From Zygnema circumcarinatum (taxonomy: Eukaryota; Streptophyta; Zygnematophyceae; Zygnematales; Zygnemataceae), in assembly GCA_037447605.1 (NCBI GenBank), contig CM074814.1:1206174-1270173 (forward strand): 64,000 nt of DNA. Reading direction: 5' to 3'. This document shows positions 29,931 to 47,750 of this stretch, in pieces. The notes under the pieces are model-generated. The model ran no database searches and was not told the origin of the DNA. It worked only from the letters and a program-made list of their open reading frames with translations. How positions within the stretch are numbered: position 1 is the stretch's first letter; each line of letters begins with the position of its first letter. Position numbers and translations under genes: made by a program.

Positions 29931-31756
29931 TCACAGGAAGAAGAGCGGCGCCACTAGGGCTGCAAGGGCCGCCGGGCGGTTGAACTCCTCCAGGGCCGAC
30001 CGGAGGGAGTTTCTCCCCTCCAGGATGGCTCCGAACGGAACTAGCGAGGTCGTCTCATAGAACTCCGCCGGCAGGACGGAGCGCAGCCGCGAGTCTTGGT
30101 GCGAGCAGCCGATGAACCAGAACAGGGGGAAGCCTGCCCAGTAGATGACGTCACCTGCAGCATGGATGACGGCAGCATGCGGCGGCACATGTGTGAGGAT
30201 GGGGTTCAGGTCAGTTTCAGGAAGCCAATTTGGTTCGCAGAAGGCATTCTCTGCTGCATGAGTTCAGAGAGGGGAGTTTGCAGAAGTTGAAGGAGGGGAA
30301 TTGCTTGCCTGCATGGCCGCGAGTGAGCATATTCCCGAGGCCGAGAAGAGCAAAAGATGTGAACATTGGGTGACGAGTGATGCGCTCGATGCCCTTCACT
30401 TCCACAGCTTTCTGCATCACATCACATGCAACATCACTATCTGCAGCCGTTGACATAACTGGAGCAAACATCACAAAGCAAACGCGCCTGCCTCTACCTC
30501 CCTCTAAAGCTCAAAGCTGCTGACCTATGCATCCTTATCTCTTCTCACTGAAGGAGGGCATGCTGCAACCATGTAGTCTTTGGAGGGAAAACCTGCAAGT
30601 TTGAAGGGTCCATTGTTCCCGCCACCGTGTTTGGGGTTGAAATGGATTGGCTCAGAGTGACAGCTCCGGCTGCCTTGAACCCCAAGCCTAAAGTCTTGGC
30701 AGCTCTCGTCTGTGAGAAGTTCGTCCATATAGGAATAACACCTTTTCCAGCAGCGGACCTGCATAGAGGGTGAGAGGGGTGAGATGAAGAGAGAAGAGCG
30801 AAGACCGCAATGTAATGAAATTTGTCAATAAATATCATCAAGAGATGACCAACCAACAAGATGTTGACTACATTGTGAGGCACACGCTCAAAAGTTTGAG
30901 GCTCTCTCCCTCTCCCCCTCCCCTACCTGCACCTCCCCCTCCCTTCCCCCTGCCCCTCCCCCCACTCCCTCTCTCTCTCTCACACACACACTCCCCCACC
31001 CTGCACCCATTATTTGGGCCTGAAGAAATTAGCATAAGTCGGACCACATACATCAAAAAAGGCGTTCAACGAAAGGCATACATTGTGCCTACTTCCCTAT
31101 CATTCCCTTCACATATCAATACCTTACAAAAAAATAAAGGGAGCAGGACTGAAGGGGGCATCTTTGAATCCATTGACGATAAACCAGTTTTAATCCCAAA
31201 AAAAAAAAAAAATGCCAACTCCAAAAAATATTATCGCGGAAAAGGGCAAAGTATTTGCGCTTAAAAAAAAAAATACTTCAAGGATCAAGCAAGCTAAGCT
31301 CTGCCTATAATCTCTAAAAAACCACTTTAACGTGCAGACTACCAAGCAATAAATCACTTCAAAACTCTTCGGCCTCCTCCCATGCGTCAAAATGCTTTCA
31401 CTCCCCTCCTCCCCATCCAACTCCGTCTGCATTTCTAGAGTTTGTACAATTTTTCCACCCCTACATTCCATATCCCTGCATTTCCGCTCCAAATCACTCC
31501 CATCCCTTCAAAGCAGCCTGCATGAACTCCCAAAAGCGAGCACTCCGTATTTCTGGCCGCACCTCGCATATATGAGCGTGGTCGGAATAAAGGTCGCGAA
31601 GGAGACGAGCGAGTACGCCCCTTTGAACGGCCCCTCGCCCATCCGCGCGATCGCCTCCTCCCGCACGGGAGGGTGCGACAGCGCCAAGTGCGTCCCCGCG
31701 AACAGGCTCCACCCGAGCGCCACGCCGCGCATGGCGGAGCCGCTGCTCTTCGCCAT
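29931..31756 (-). CDS. NnrU/Z-ISO-family membrane protein, 4 exons
   Basis: Exons, in transcript order: 31756-31563, 30758-30593, 30411-30309 and 30154-29931; phases agree at every junction. The protein (about 227 residues from this Met) has FAGTHLALSHPPVRE, GPFKGAYSLVSFATFIP, a second hydrophobic helix GLGFKAAGAVTL, the family signature GIERITRHPMF, then GFPLFWFIGCSHQDSRLR and LVPFGAILEGR. These match NnrU proteins, the family of 15-cis-zeta-carotene isomerase; the two His residues (SHPP and TRHP) correspond to the haem-ligand positions proposed for Z-ISO. It is shorter than plant Z-ISO, so a paralogue with unknown substrate is likely. The third intron appears to be GC-AG (CAG/GCAAGC). The 5' end is uncertain: a pyrimidine-rich acceptor-like CTCTGCAG just before the Met suggests an upstream exon, perhaps a transit peptide up to about 32.0 kb. 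Confidence 0.82.
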
Positions 31757-31965
31757 GGCCGACGCTTCCTGCAGAGAGGGAGAGGGAGAGGGAGAAGAGG
31801 GAGAGGGAGGTAGAGGGGGAGGTGAAGGGAGCGGAGGCCGCAGCGAGGCCGACGGGGGCGCTCGCCTGAGAGCGTTCCATGCGCGCTGTTGGCAGAAGCG
31901 TGCTGCTGAACGCCGAACTGGACGCGCGGATACGGTGACAGCGACCCTATCGTCCTGCTCAGGTC

Positions 31966-32064
31966 CAACCGTTGGATCAACCATTGGAATGATGGTGACT
32001 GGCGAGCCAAGCAACCATTGCTAATGGTTGCAACCGTTGATGCCAACCATTGGAATGGTTGGCC
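31966..32064. promoter_or_regulatory. Cluster of CCAAT-box palindromes upstream of the NnrU-family gene
   Basis: Within 100 bp there are AACCATTGGAATG, CAACCATTGCTAATGGTTG and CCAACCATTGGAATGGTTGG, the last being palindromic over 9-base arms. Each carries ATTGG/CCAAT-like cores on both strands. The cluster lies 210-310 bp before the assigned Met of the minus-strand NnrU-family gene, where a promoter is expected. Binding by NF-Y is inferred only. Confidence 0.45.
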
Positions 32065-32170
32065 CCCTTCGTTACGTCCATCTCCTTCGCGCTCTCTCAC
32101 TCCCTCGTCTCTCTCACACGTCACCTCCTTATCGGCCTGTTCCGCCCGTGTCTTGAGTCCAGAAATCATG

Positions 32171-32718
32171 AAAAACCCACTCTTTTTGGTAGTTCTTACT
32201 TCAAAGAATTCAAAGAAAGGACAGAAAGAGCCGAGCATTACCTCTAGCACGTCTCACCAAAAGAGCTTTGTTAATTCTGCAACCTTCCGATGCAATTTTG
32301 ACTGTTTTTGGCCCATTTCAAAATAGGAAATAGAAAGATTGAAGAACTGAAGTTGACCACTTTTCCTCGTTCTGCCGGTCCTTCAAGCACAGCGAGTGCG
32401 AGTGTATATCTTACATGGTGCGAGTTGAAGATATGAAGCAACTCGTTCTATAAAAGAAATTTGTTCACTAGGCAAAGGCCTTATATGCAACCATGGTTGA
32501 AGGACCGGCAAAACAAGCAAGCAAAAGTGGTAAACTTAAATTCTTTAATCTTTTTATGTCTTGTTTTGAAATGGGTTGAAAACAATTAAAAATTGCATCG
32601 GGACGTTGCAGATCTAACACGAGAATTTTTGGTGAGATGTGCATGAGAGAATGCTCGACTCTTTCTGTCCTTTCTTTGAATTCTTTGAAGTAAGAACCAC
32701 TAAAAAGAGTGGGTTTTT
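32171..32718. repeat. Fold-back (inverted-repeat) element, about 550 bp
   Basis: The left arm (32171 to about 32386) reads AAAAACCCACTCTTTTTGG, then AAGAATTCAAAGAAAGGACAG and ends near GCCGGTCCTTCAA. The right arm (about 32497-32718) is its reverse complement in the same order with modest divergence. The loop is only about 110 bp. It has no coding frame. The size and structure are like the element at 12493-12984 but the arm sequences differ, so these are two separate families. It lies between the NnrU-family gene and the uncertain gene at 32.9 kb. Confidence 0.9.
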
Positions 32719-32850
32719 TTTCCCCTTTTCTTTTTGCAGAAGAAGGAAGGAAGAATATTCAGGGTAAAAAGGTGAATTATCACTTCTATCCTTTATCTTC
32801 GTTCTTCTTGAAGGTTTTTCATTCGCTGTTTATGTCTAGATGCTTATTTT

Positions 32851-33689
32851 ATGGCCACCTCCAGCTTTTCAACCCAATTTTATGCCTCTGCAGGTGTTTC
32901 CATGTCGTCGACAGATGCCCTGAGTCCAACGCAATCTGAAAGGTGCTTTTCAATCATTTGTTTCGCCCCTGCACTGCTCGCTGAAACATGCGAGAAAGCT
33001 TTCTTTACTCCTCTTCAGGGCAGGACATGTGCCGCCCCTTGACACGATGCCCAGAACTTGTTACAGTCGTTGAAAAATATTATGAAAGTTTGAATCTGCA
33101 TGCGCAGCGAGGATTGAAACGGACTCTCGTTGGATCTCAGGATGAATATGTGGTGGCTGGAATTCCGGGGAGTGAGAAACTTGTGCGGATAGCAACTTAC
33201 CTGCTCTCTCTCATGCAGGTACGGGGAGATGTTTGTGCTGAAAAACGAATGATGCTCTTATCTTTGTGCCAATGTTCAGTTATGAGCAAGTCAAAAGCCT
33301 CAAGTTCTGTGTTCAGTAAGGTTGTTGTTGTGTGGAACTAGACCCCCTCTCTCTCTGTAACCTTCTCTAGTCCTCTCCCCTCCCCATATTTTTCCTCCCT
33401 CCCTCACATCAGCATTTTCCTTATCCAGCACTGGCATGGGGTTTTTTTTTTTTTGTTTCCAGATGAGCCCTCTGGCGTCTTCAGTCCCTCTCGCAGTGAC
33501 TCTAATGGCGCAGAATCAAAAGCTATGACTGAAATAGAAAGGAGAGTAATTTCATCGTGCACAGCTGTTGCCGAAATACTTCAGATTGAAATACAAGGAG
33601 CAACTGAGCACACATCGATGGAGCACTTTTTGGCCTGCATACTTTTGCGTCGTCTATTACCGACAGCAACAGTGATACTTGTAAAGTGA
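32851..33689 (+). CDS. Possible gene of unknown function, exons uncertain
   Basis: The best coding-like stretch is about 33010-33219 (VVEKYYESLNLHAQRGLKRT, then GSEKLVRIATYLLSLMQ), bounded by a CTTCAG acceptor and a CAG/GTACGG donor. A possible first exon near 32900 starts MSSTDALSPTQSE, and a downstream part begins after a TTTCCAG acceptor near 33463. In the phase set by the donor, the downstream part reads about 20 residues to a stop near 33527. A longer frame there (SRSDSNGAESKAMTEIERRV) is out of phase. I recognise no family and cannot build one consistent model; a decayed gene is possible. Confidence 0.3.
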
Positions 33690-33770
33690 AATGTTGCATA
33701 CGGCCAAGCTCTGGGAGGGGAGGAGACTCCGCAGCGGCCTGCGGATCTCTCGGTCTCTCGTAGGATCTCA

Positions 33771-33894
33771 AGAGGGAGAGAGGAGGGAGGGGGGAGGGGG
33801 GAGGGGGGAGAGGGGGGAGAGAGGGAGGGGGGTGGGTGAGGGGGTGGAGGGGGGAGGGAGGAGGGGGAGGGGCAAGGGGGAGGGGGACAAGGAA
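33771..33894 (+). repeat. G-rich (GGGGGA)n tract with quadruplex potential
   Basis: About 120 bp of almost pure purine with many runs of three to six G separated by single A or GAGA. This meets the simple quadruplex pattern several times over on the plus strand. Reverse-strand open frames through it are proline/serine artefacts. Confidence 0.85.
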
Positions 33895-34307
33895 AGTGAA
33901 ATTGACTCCTTGCACTTCGTGAGGGTGCTCCGAAGTAGCACAGTGTGGCTGACATATGCTGCTATTACAAGTGGTACGTGGGGTGCGCGGTTTTCCGAGG
34001 CAAAGAATCCAACCGATGGCATGACACGGTACTCATCACATTATATCTCATTCCACGCGATGTTGAAGGTGGAACATTTGTATGATTCAGGCTTTAATTA
34101 ATATGAATTCTCAGCATAATATATTGCCTCCCGGGCGTGTTTCACTGGTCCAAATTGGGAGTTAACGGAAGCGATCATGAGAGCCTGTCATCTCTCTCTC
34201 AGGCCTCTATTAACGATCTAAGGATCGTAGTAAATCAAAATAACTTCTTGCATTTTACAAACAGAAATGCTTTTTCTCTATCGTTCCATTTCTTGCATCC
34301 TCCACAT

Positions 34308-40829
<6,522 letters not shown>

Positions 40830-42056
40830 GTTCTCAACTTCAGCTTTCACCTGCCTCCCGTCCTCCAGGCGCCAATATGTAGCCCCGCACTCTGCTCGTT
40901 ATACCTCTCCCTCTCTCTCTTTTTCTCCCTCTGCCCTCTCTCTCTGTCTGCCGGTCTCTCTCTCTCACTCTCTCTCACTCTCTCTCACGCTCTCTCTCTC
41001 TCCCTCTCTCTCTTTTTCTCCCTCTGCCCTTTCTCTCTGTCTGCCGGTCTCTCTCTCTCTCACTCTCTCTCACTCTCTCACCCGCTCTCTCTCTCTCTCG
41101 TCCAGTAGCCCTGAAAGCGCCACCAGCGCGCCTGCTGGCGAGTGAGCGCTTGAGCCCTATTTGAAGGAGCGCCGGCCAAGGTAGGGCGGCGCGTACGGGA
41201 ATACGTACAGTACAGTACGAAACAACTGTACGGAAGGACGTCAGACCGACGGCCAGGACCCCCGCATCATCGTAGCCAAGAATATGCTGCCACCTGGCAC
41301 GTTTTAAAAAAAATAAAAATGTTTTGGAAGCGTCAAGATGGAAGAGGGCAGACGAATTAAAATCTTTCCAGTCTACCCGTTTGATTTCAGCCAATCCAAA
41401 GTCCAAATGCTTAATCAAACAAAACTTTCAAGTGGCGGGCAGCATGGCAAGACAGAAAATTGAGATTGCTTTCTGCCCGAAAAGGAATCTGAAGGACTGT
41501 TTTCAAAAATGAGCCACCCGCAAGCCGACAAACTCCCTGGTCTAAGGGCCTGGAGGGCGCCCTTCTTGGAACTCCCCTGCGGGCTTCCGAGAGCCTTCCG
41601 GACTTGCACTTGCGGGATCCAACGGCTGCCGTGCGCCTCCAGGGGCGAATTCTAACCGTCCGATCTCCCACCTCAGGAATGAACGGTCGCGATTTCGTGT
41701 CAGGGCTGACAGCGTACGGCCAGGTGAGCTTCGAGGAATGCTCGCGCCCTTGAGTTTGGGTCGGAGTTTAAAGATTGGGATAGTTCGTGGTAGAGGCGGA
41801 GCGTGGTAGCGAGGGAGGGGAAGGGAGAGTGGGAGGGATAGGAGAGAGAGAGGTAGAGAGAGAGAGAGATAGAGAGAGGAGAGCTAGGAGAGGGGAGTGC
41901 GTGCAGGGTGGTAGGTGTGAGCAGGCTAGGGAGGGAGGCTTGAGTGCGAGCAGACAGGGGAGGGCGAGGGTAGGTTGGAGGGGGAGAGAGAGAGAGAGAG
42001 AGAGAGTGAGAGAGAAAAAGATTGAGGGGAGAGATAGGACGGTAGCGAGGTGAGAT
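40830..42056. promoter_or_regulatory. Intergenic region between divergent ABCA genes
   Basis: The two ABCA start codons are 1.2 kb apart and face away from each other, so this interval should hold both promoters. It contains a pyrimidine-rich tract at 40905-41105 made of two near-identical ~90-bp copies (CTCTCTTTTTCTCCCTCTGC... followed by GTCTGCCGGTCTC in each). It also has a GTAC cluster at 41192-41235 sharing TACAGTACAGTACG with the copia LTR, a CCAAT box at about 41391, and a GA-rich stretch at 41815-42030 that is probably the 5' leader of the plus-strand gene. Confidence 0.6.
40905..41105. repeat. Pyrimidine-rich tandem duplication
   Basis: Two copies of about 90 bp, each with CTCTCTTTTTCTCCCTCTGCCC, CTCTGTCTGCCGGTCTCTC and a run of CTCTCAC, follow one another directly. 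The overall tract is almost pure C/T. It lies just upstream of the minus-strand ABCA start and may be in its leader. Confidence 0.85.
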
Positions 42057-45000
42057 ATGGAGAACCGTTCGAGTGGAATGCGGCTGTACCTTCAGCAGAG
42101 TCGAGCGCTGCTGGTGAAGAATGTGCTGCTGTCGTGGCGGAACTTAACCGCAACACTGCTCCAGCTGTCAGCGTCTTTCATATTTATATTTCTAATTTGG
42201 GCCGTTGGTGAGGCAATCGACGCCCGGAACAGCGCCACTGGCTTTTTTAAAAATTTAACTGATCCTCCCTCAACTGCTGTCCCCGCGATTCCCCTCTGCG
42301 AGGACGGTTTCTACATAAAGGCTCCTTGCTATGACCTCCTGTGGAGCGGTAACCAGAGCAGCGTCATTACTGACCTCGTGAATAATATCACTCTAAACAA
42401 TCCTGGTCGACCTATTCCAAAAGAGAAGGTCAGGTCTTTTCTTCCTAGTCCTCGAATTCACATTACCTTTGCTTACGCGTGGTCGCCTGCCTTTTCTGTG
42501 AGGTTCTGACGCCTGACACGTGGCTCATTGGCAGGTTCTAGGTTTTGCAACAGCGGAGGCTGTGGATGCATGGCTCCTCGAGAATCCTTACCGCAGTTTT
42601 GGAGCCCTGCATTTTCGTGAGACAGAATTAGGGTTAGGGTACGGTATCCAAGTGAACACTACCGCCAAGCAGGTTCGTGGTGTCTATGAGAAGACAGTTT
42701 TCAAATTTCAACTTCCCCTCCAAGTTGCTGCAGAGCGCGAGCTTGCACGATATCTTGCTCAAGGTGCACCCTTTGCCCTTTAAGGCATCTTGCAGCTTGC
42801 TTGGACGCCTTTGACAAGGAATCCGGAGCCTTCTCTTTTTCTTAATGCGAGTGTTGGAACGGCTTGCAGACTGGAGCATCGAGTGGACTCCGAGCACTGC
42901 CGAGTACTCTCATCCGCCTATCGATACTTTCTCTGCAGTGGGTTCAGTGGGCCCCACCTTCTTGTTTGCTGCAGCACTCTTCGGGTTTGTCAACCTCATC
43001 GGCAATGTGGTGTTGGAACGCGAACTCAAGCTACGCCAGGTGCCTCCCCGTCTGCTTCTCCCTTTCTTGTCTCTAAGGCTCTCCTGTTCCCTCTCCTCCC
43101 TCTCTCGCTCCCTCTTTCTCTGTCGCCATCTCCGCCTCACACCCTCTTGCTGTGTGTTCCGCTACTTAAAGCTGAGATGGGGTGTGGTGAGTGGCCCTGT
43201 GCAGGCTATGACCACCATGGGGCTGCTGGATTCGGCATACTGGACGACATGGTTTCTGTGGGAGACCCTATTGGCGCTCGTTTCGTCGCTGCTGCTCGTC
43301 CTCTTCGGCATGATCTTCCAGTTCAGTTTCTTCCTCGACAACAACTTCTTGATTCTACTTCTCATGTTCTTCCTGTTCCAAGTGTGCATGGTATGCCGTC
43401 CTCTACTCCCCCTCCTCCCCCTCCTTCGAGGTTCGCAGTTCCGTAGTTCCTGTCTTTGTGTTTGCTGCACCATGAGATTCGTATAATCTGGCAGTCTCTC
43501 AAGACCACTCTAGACCTTCTTTATGTGTGCAAGGAGAGCGTTGCAGAGCAGAGCAGAGTAAGCAGAGTTAGGAATGTGAAGTTGCATAAAATGACGTGGA
43601 AGTGGTTTCACACGCAGGTCGCTTTCGCCTTTTTTCTCTCCACCTTCGTGAGCAAGTCCGGCACCTCCACAAATTTGGGCTTCCTGGTCTTTTTGATCGG
43701 CTTCGCATCGCAGGTACGTTAGAATTGACAGAGCCATTTCTTTCACAAAGGACACTAAATCCGCTACATGTTTCCCTACCGTCCATATTCCTCATGACGC
43801 ACATTTCTCGGCAATGTGCAGCTTGTGGTAGCTTTTGGTTTTCCGTACAGCTCCGACCTTGATGATGATAAGAACGAGAAGTCGTCCATCCGGCTGAAGG
43901 GGAAAACCAGCAACAACATCTTCACCTTCCGCATTATTTTCTCCTTATTCCCTCCCAATCTGCTGGCCATAGGCTTGCAGTACTTGGGCGATGCTACCGC
44001 ATCCTCAAATGATAATGGGTTCAAATTGTCTCAAATAGCAGAGTGCTCTGTGCAGGATCCTGACTGCGTTTTCACCATGGTGCGTTGTCGGAATTCCCAA
44101 TTTTCTCTCCTTCTCTTCTAAGCTTCCAACTCTAAGCCTCGCTCTCACATTCATACTTTAATGCATTGATGCGAGGATAGCCTCAAAGCAAGCTTTGAGT
44201 GCCGCCTTACTTCCAATTCTTCATTTATCCGGCAGCACTCAGAAGTTGGCTTAAGGCGTTCCTTTGATACAGGCGGACATATTTATATGGTTAACGGTCC
44301 TCACCATTGTCTACGCCCTTATCGCTCTCTATCTGGACAACGTGTTGCCGGATGTAAACGGCATTCGCAAGTCGTTGTTTTTCTTTGCGTACCCGTCATT
44401 CTGGTTCGGCAACATTCCAGCAAAAGAAGGTGCGTCACCATCTCAGAGCCCTCACAAGCTTATCATTGTTATATCTTAGCAGCAAATAGCACCAAAAGAT
44501 TCATCCCATAGTCGTGATTCAAACTGCTGCTCCCCACCCTTCCAGCCTCTAGAAACCTGGCCATCTTTGACTTCCTCTTTCTCCTCCCTCCCCAGGAGGA
44601 AAATGCTGCCAGTGCTTAGGCAGGGTGCCACCTGTCCCTCCCCCCGACAGTCCCGAGGATGAGGATGTAGTGGAAGAAAGAAATGCCCTTCAGTCCGGTC
44701 TGAAGGGAGGCTCAAATATCGCCTTGGAACTCCATGGGCTGGTCAAATCCTTTGCGGGAGGAACGGAAGTGCGCTGCTGCTGTCGATGTGTCCGCAACAA
44801 GCCGTTCCATGCAATCAAGGTCAGGTTCACATTCATTCAAGTTTGTCCCGAGAAACCTGGAAACTTGAGGGAGGGAGTCTCGTCATCAGTAGAGGGTGGT
44901 TCAGCGAGTATGTATGGCCAGCTTTCTGATGTAGGGTTTGGTCGCAAGTGATACAGGGCTCATGGTTTACAGTGGAGGAAAACACGCTGTTCTGCCTTTT

Positions 45001-47750
45001 GGGACCGAACGGTGCCGGAAAAAGCACAACCATTAACTGTCTTACTGGAGTCATCCCCATCACTAGTGGAGAAGGTGAGTGCCAAGGAATCCCAGAACTC
45101 TTGAGAAGGCTCTTGTAATCTGCCTGCATGAATCGTGCTAAGCATCTCTCTCTCTCACTCTCTCACTCTCTCTCCCCCTCTCTCTCTCTCTCTCTCTCTG
45201 GCTCCTCCCCCCCCCACTCTCTCTCTCCCGCTGTTTCTTGCAGGTTACATATATGGGAACTCCGTCAAGATCCCTTCTGATATGAGCCGCATTCGCTCCT
45301 TCATGGGAGTCTGCCCACAGGTTAAATCTTTTGCTCGTGTTCTCCCAAATGTTTATGTTTTGAAAAGAATTGAATCATTAACTCCTCCAAAAGTGCCAAA
45401 GTCCAAAGTTTCTTGAAGCGTAGTAGACCAATGGCCAGGGAGCTGCACTCTCTTCCACCCTTTCTCCTCCTCTTCTAGAATTTCGCAATTACCCCCGTCT
45501 CGTCAAAACTCAAGACTACCTATGAGGGATGCTGCCTTGTACCTTTTGTCAGGGGTCATTCAGGTCAACTCTGCTCCACTCTTGACATATGATACTAATT
45601 GTTTCTTCGAGTGTGTGAACAGTTTGATATCCTTTGGCCCGCCCTAAACGGACGGGAACATCTCCGTCTTTTTGCCAACATCAAGGGGTTGAACCCAGCC
45701 TACATTGCAGAGGTACACACATGGGAGGAAGATCTTGCTTCAATGCATAGTTCAAACATTTCGAGGGTGTTTAAGGATGTTTAACTCTCCACAACCCAAA
45801 ACATCAAAGAATCGAAGTGGAAAAGAGTTCCAAAAGCCAACTCAGACGTCCTTAGAAAATCCCTTACAACAGATTTTGACACATGTAAGGTGCAATACTT
45901 CCCTGCTAACCCCCAGCGGTTGTAATGATTGGTATTAGTGTGGCCCTGGGAGGACTGCAGGAGGTGGACCGGCTCCTGAAGCAGGTCAATCTGGAGGAGG
46001 CGGGCGGTGTACGGTCAGGCAGCTATAGTGGAGGGATGAAACGCCGGCTCAGTGTAGCGATTGCTCTCATTGGAGATCCCAAAATCATCTTCCTCGATGA
46101 GCCTGTAAGAGCCATTCTACAAAGTGCTTGTTCCCTTAGGCTCCATATGGTTTTCTGAGGGTCTTTGATGCTGTCTTTCAGTGGGCTAAGGTTTTTCAGA
46201 GTTGTCAGAAGAGCAAGTGCCTTCCCTTGTAGCTATACTAATCACGCTTCTCCAGCTTTTGTGATGCTTTTCTGACGTCACACCTGCTATCGGTAGGAGT
46301 TTCATAGCCCTCCCCTTGTCTACCCCGGTTGGTTTGGGTTCTTCCTCACAAGACCTTATCCAAGCTTCATGAACCTTACCTCTGTGAACAACAAACTTCA
46401 TAAAAAAAACACAGGAAATCAAGAAACTTCTGACAGAAAGTTCAAGTGTACGGCTGTGGCAGACTACAGGCATGGACCCTATTACTCGTCGTAGTGTGTG
46501 GGATGTGATAGAAGCTGCCAAGAAGGGGCGGGCCATTGTGCTCACCACTCACTCTATGGAGGAGGCGGACATTTTGGGAGACCGCATTGCCATCATGGCA
46601 AAGGGGAGGTTGCGCTGTCTGGGCACTTCTCTCCGCCTGAAGAGCAAATTCGGAGAGGGCTATATTATAAATGTGTCGGTTCGGACCTCAAACGACGTGG
46701 GAGCAGAGGCTGAGGTCGAAACACGAGCTGCCAATGTGAAGGACTTTTTTTTGAAAGTATGCCTCTCTCTCTCTCTCTCTCTCTTTGTGTCCCCCCCTCC
46801 CTCCCCCTCCCTCTCATTCTCTCTCTTGCACACACACAAACCTATCCTTTTCCCGAGGTAAACAAGGGGATAAAAAGACGTAGGAAATGAGAGTTGAGTT
46901 CAGTTGATGGTCGTCTCGCCATTAGCTCTAACTCCATTCGGCCTTCGAATGGCACTTGCAGAATCTCGAAATTGAGCCGGTCGAGGAGACCAATGCGTAC
47001 ATCAAGTTTGTGGTGCCGCGCTTCAAGGAGGAGATGCTTTCGGTACCTACATCGACCTAACCCGAACAACAGATCTGTTGCACTGCAACTACTGAAATCT
47101 TGTACTGACTGGGCCCCTTTCTCTCCCTTTCTCTTTCTCTCCCTCTCTCTCTTTTTCTCTGTGCGACCTGCAGGAGTTCTTTTTGTTGCTGCGGAAGAAG
47201 AAGGAGGAGCTGGGCATTACTGACTTGCAGCTTTCTCTGACCACTTTGGAGGAGGTGTTTCTCAATATCGCCAGAGCTGCGGAGTTGGAGTCATCGGATT
47301 CTGGCCCACGCTATGAGGCCATCACTCTGCTGAATGGCATGGAGATCAAGGTCAGTCCTTGCCTTTCTATCGAACTAGTTTCAACGCGATTCGGCCCCGT
47401 CTATTCTAACCAATCCTGCTCTTTCTGCGCATGCATTCCCCTGATTGGGATTGGTTTCTGATTGCCGATAGTGATGGCATTGAACCTCATTTTGGTTTTG
47501 AGAGCAGGTGCCTATTGGAGCCCAATATGTGGCGGTGCCGGAGGTTTTGGGACTGCCACAAGGCATGGTGGTGGGGGTGATGTGGCAGCAAGATGAAGGT
47601 GGCAATCTGCGCATCGTGCAGCACTCAGAGCCCATCGCACCTCCCCCATCAGTCAGGCCGCAAGACATCCTGCAAGCGGGTCCTATCACCCACCAAGCAA
47701 GTAGAAGGGCTCGTGGAGCAAGGGAGCCTTCGGCAGTTGTCGTTCAGTAA
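42057..47750 (+). CDS. Half-size ABC transporter, plant ABCA2 type, 16 exons
   Basis: Exons: 42057-42428, 42535-42763, 42870-43039, 43205-43390, 43618-43713, 43822-44079, 44273-44429, 44596-44819, 44957-45074, 45244-45320, 45623-45712, 45961-46104, 46463-46756, 46962-47042, 47174-47350, 47508-47750. Phases agree and give 971 codons plus stop, the usual length of ABCA2. Features in order: first helix [30 protein letters not shown] before helices 2-6, [10 protein letters not shown] linker, Walker [12 protein letters not shown]-loop GVCPQ/FDILW, signature [11 protein letters not shown], Walker B IIFLDEP/TTGMDP, H-loop TTHSMEEAD, and the [14 protein letters not shown]-terminal motif. Family members are full membrane transporters acting as homodimers, probably of lipids. 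It lies head to head with the ABCA3-12-type gene. Several introns carry CT microsatellites. No lesion is seen. Confidence 0.95.
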
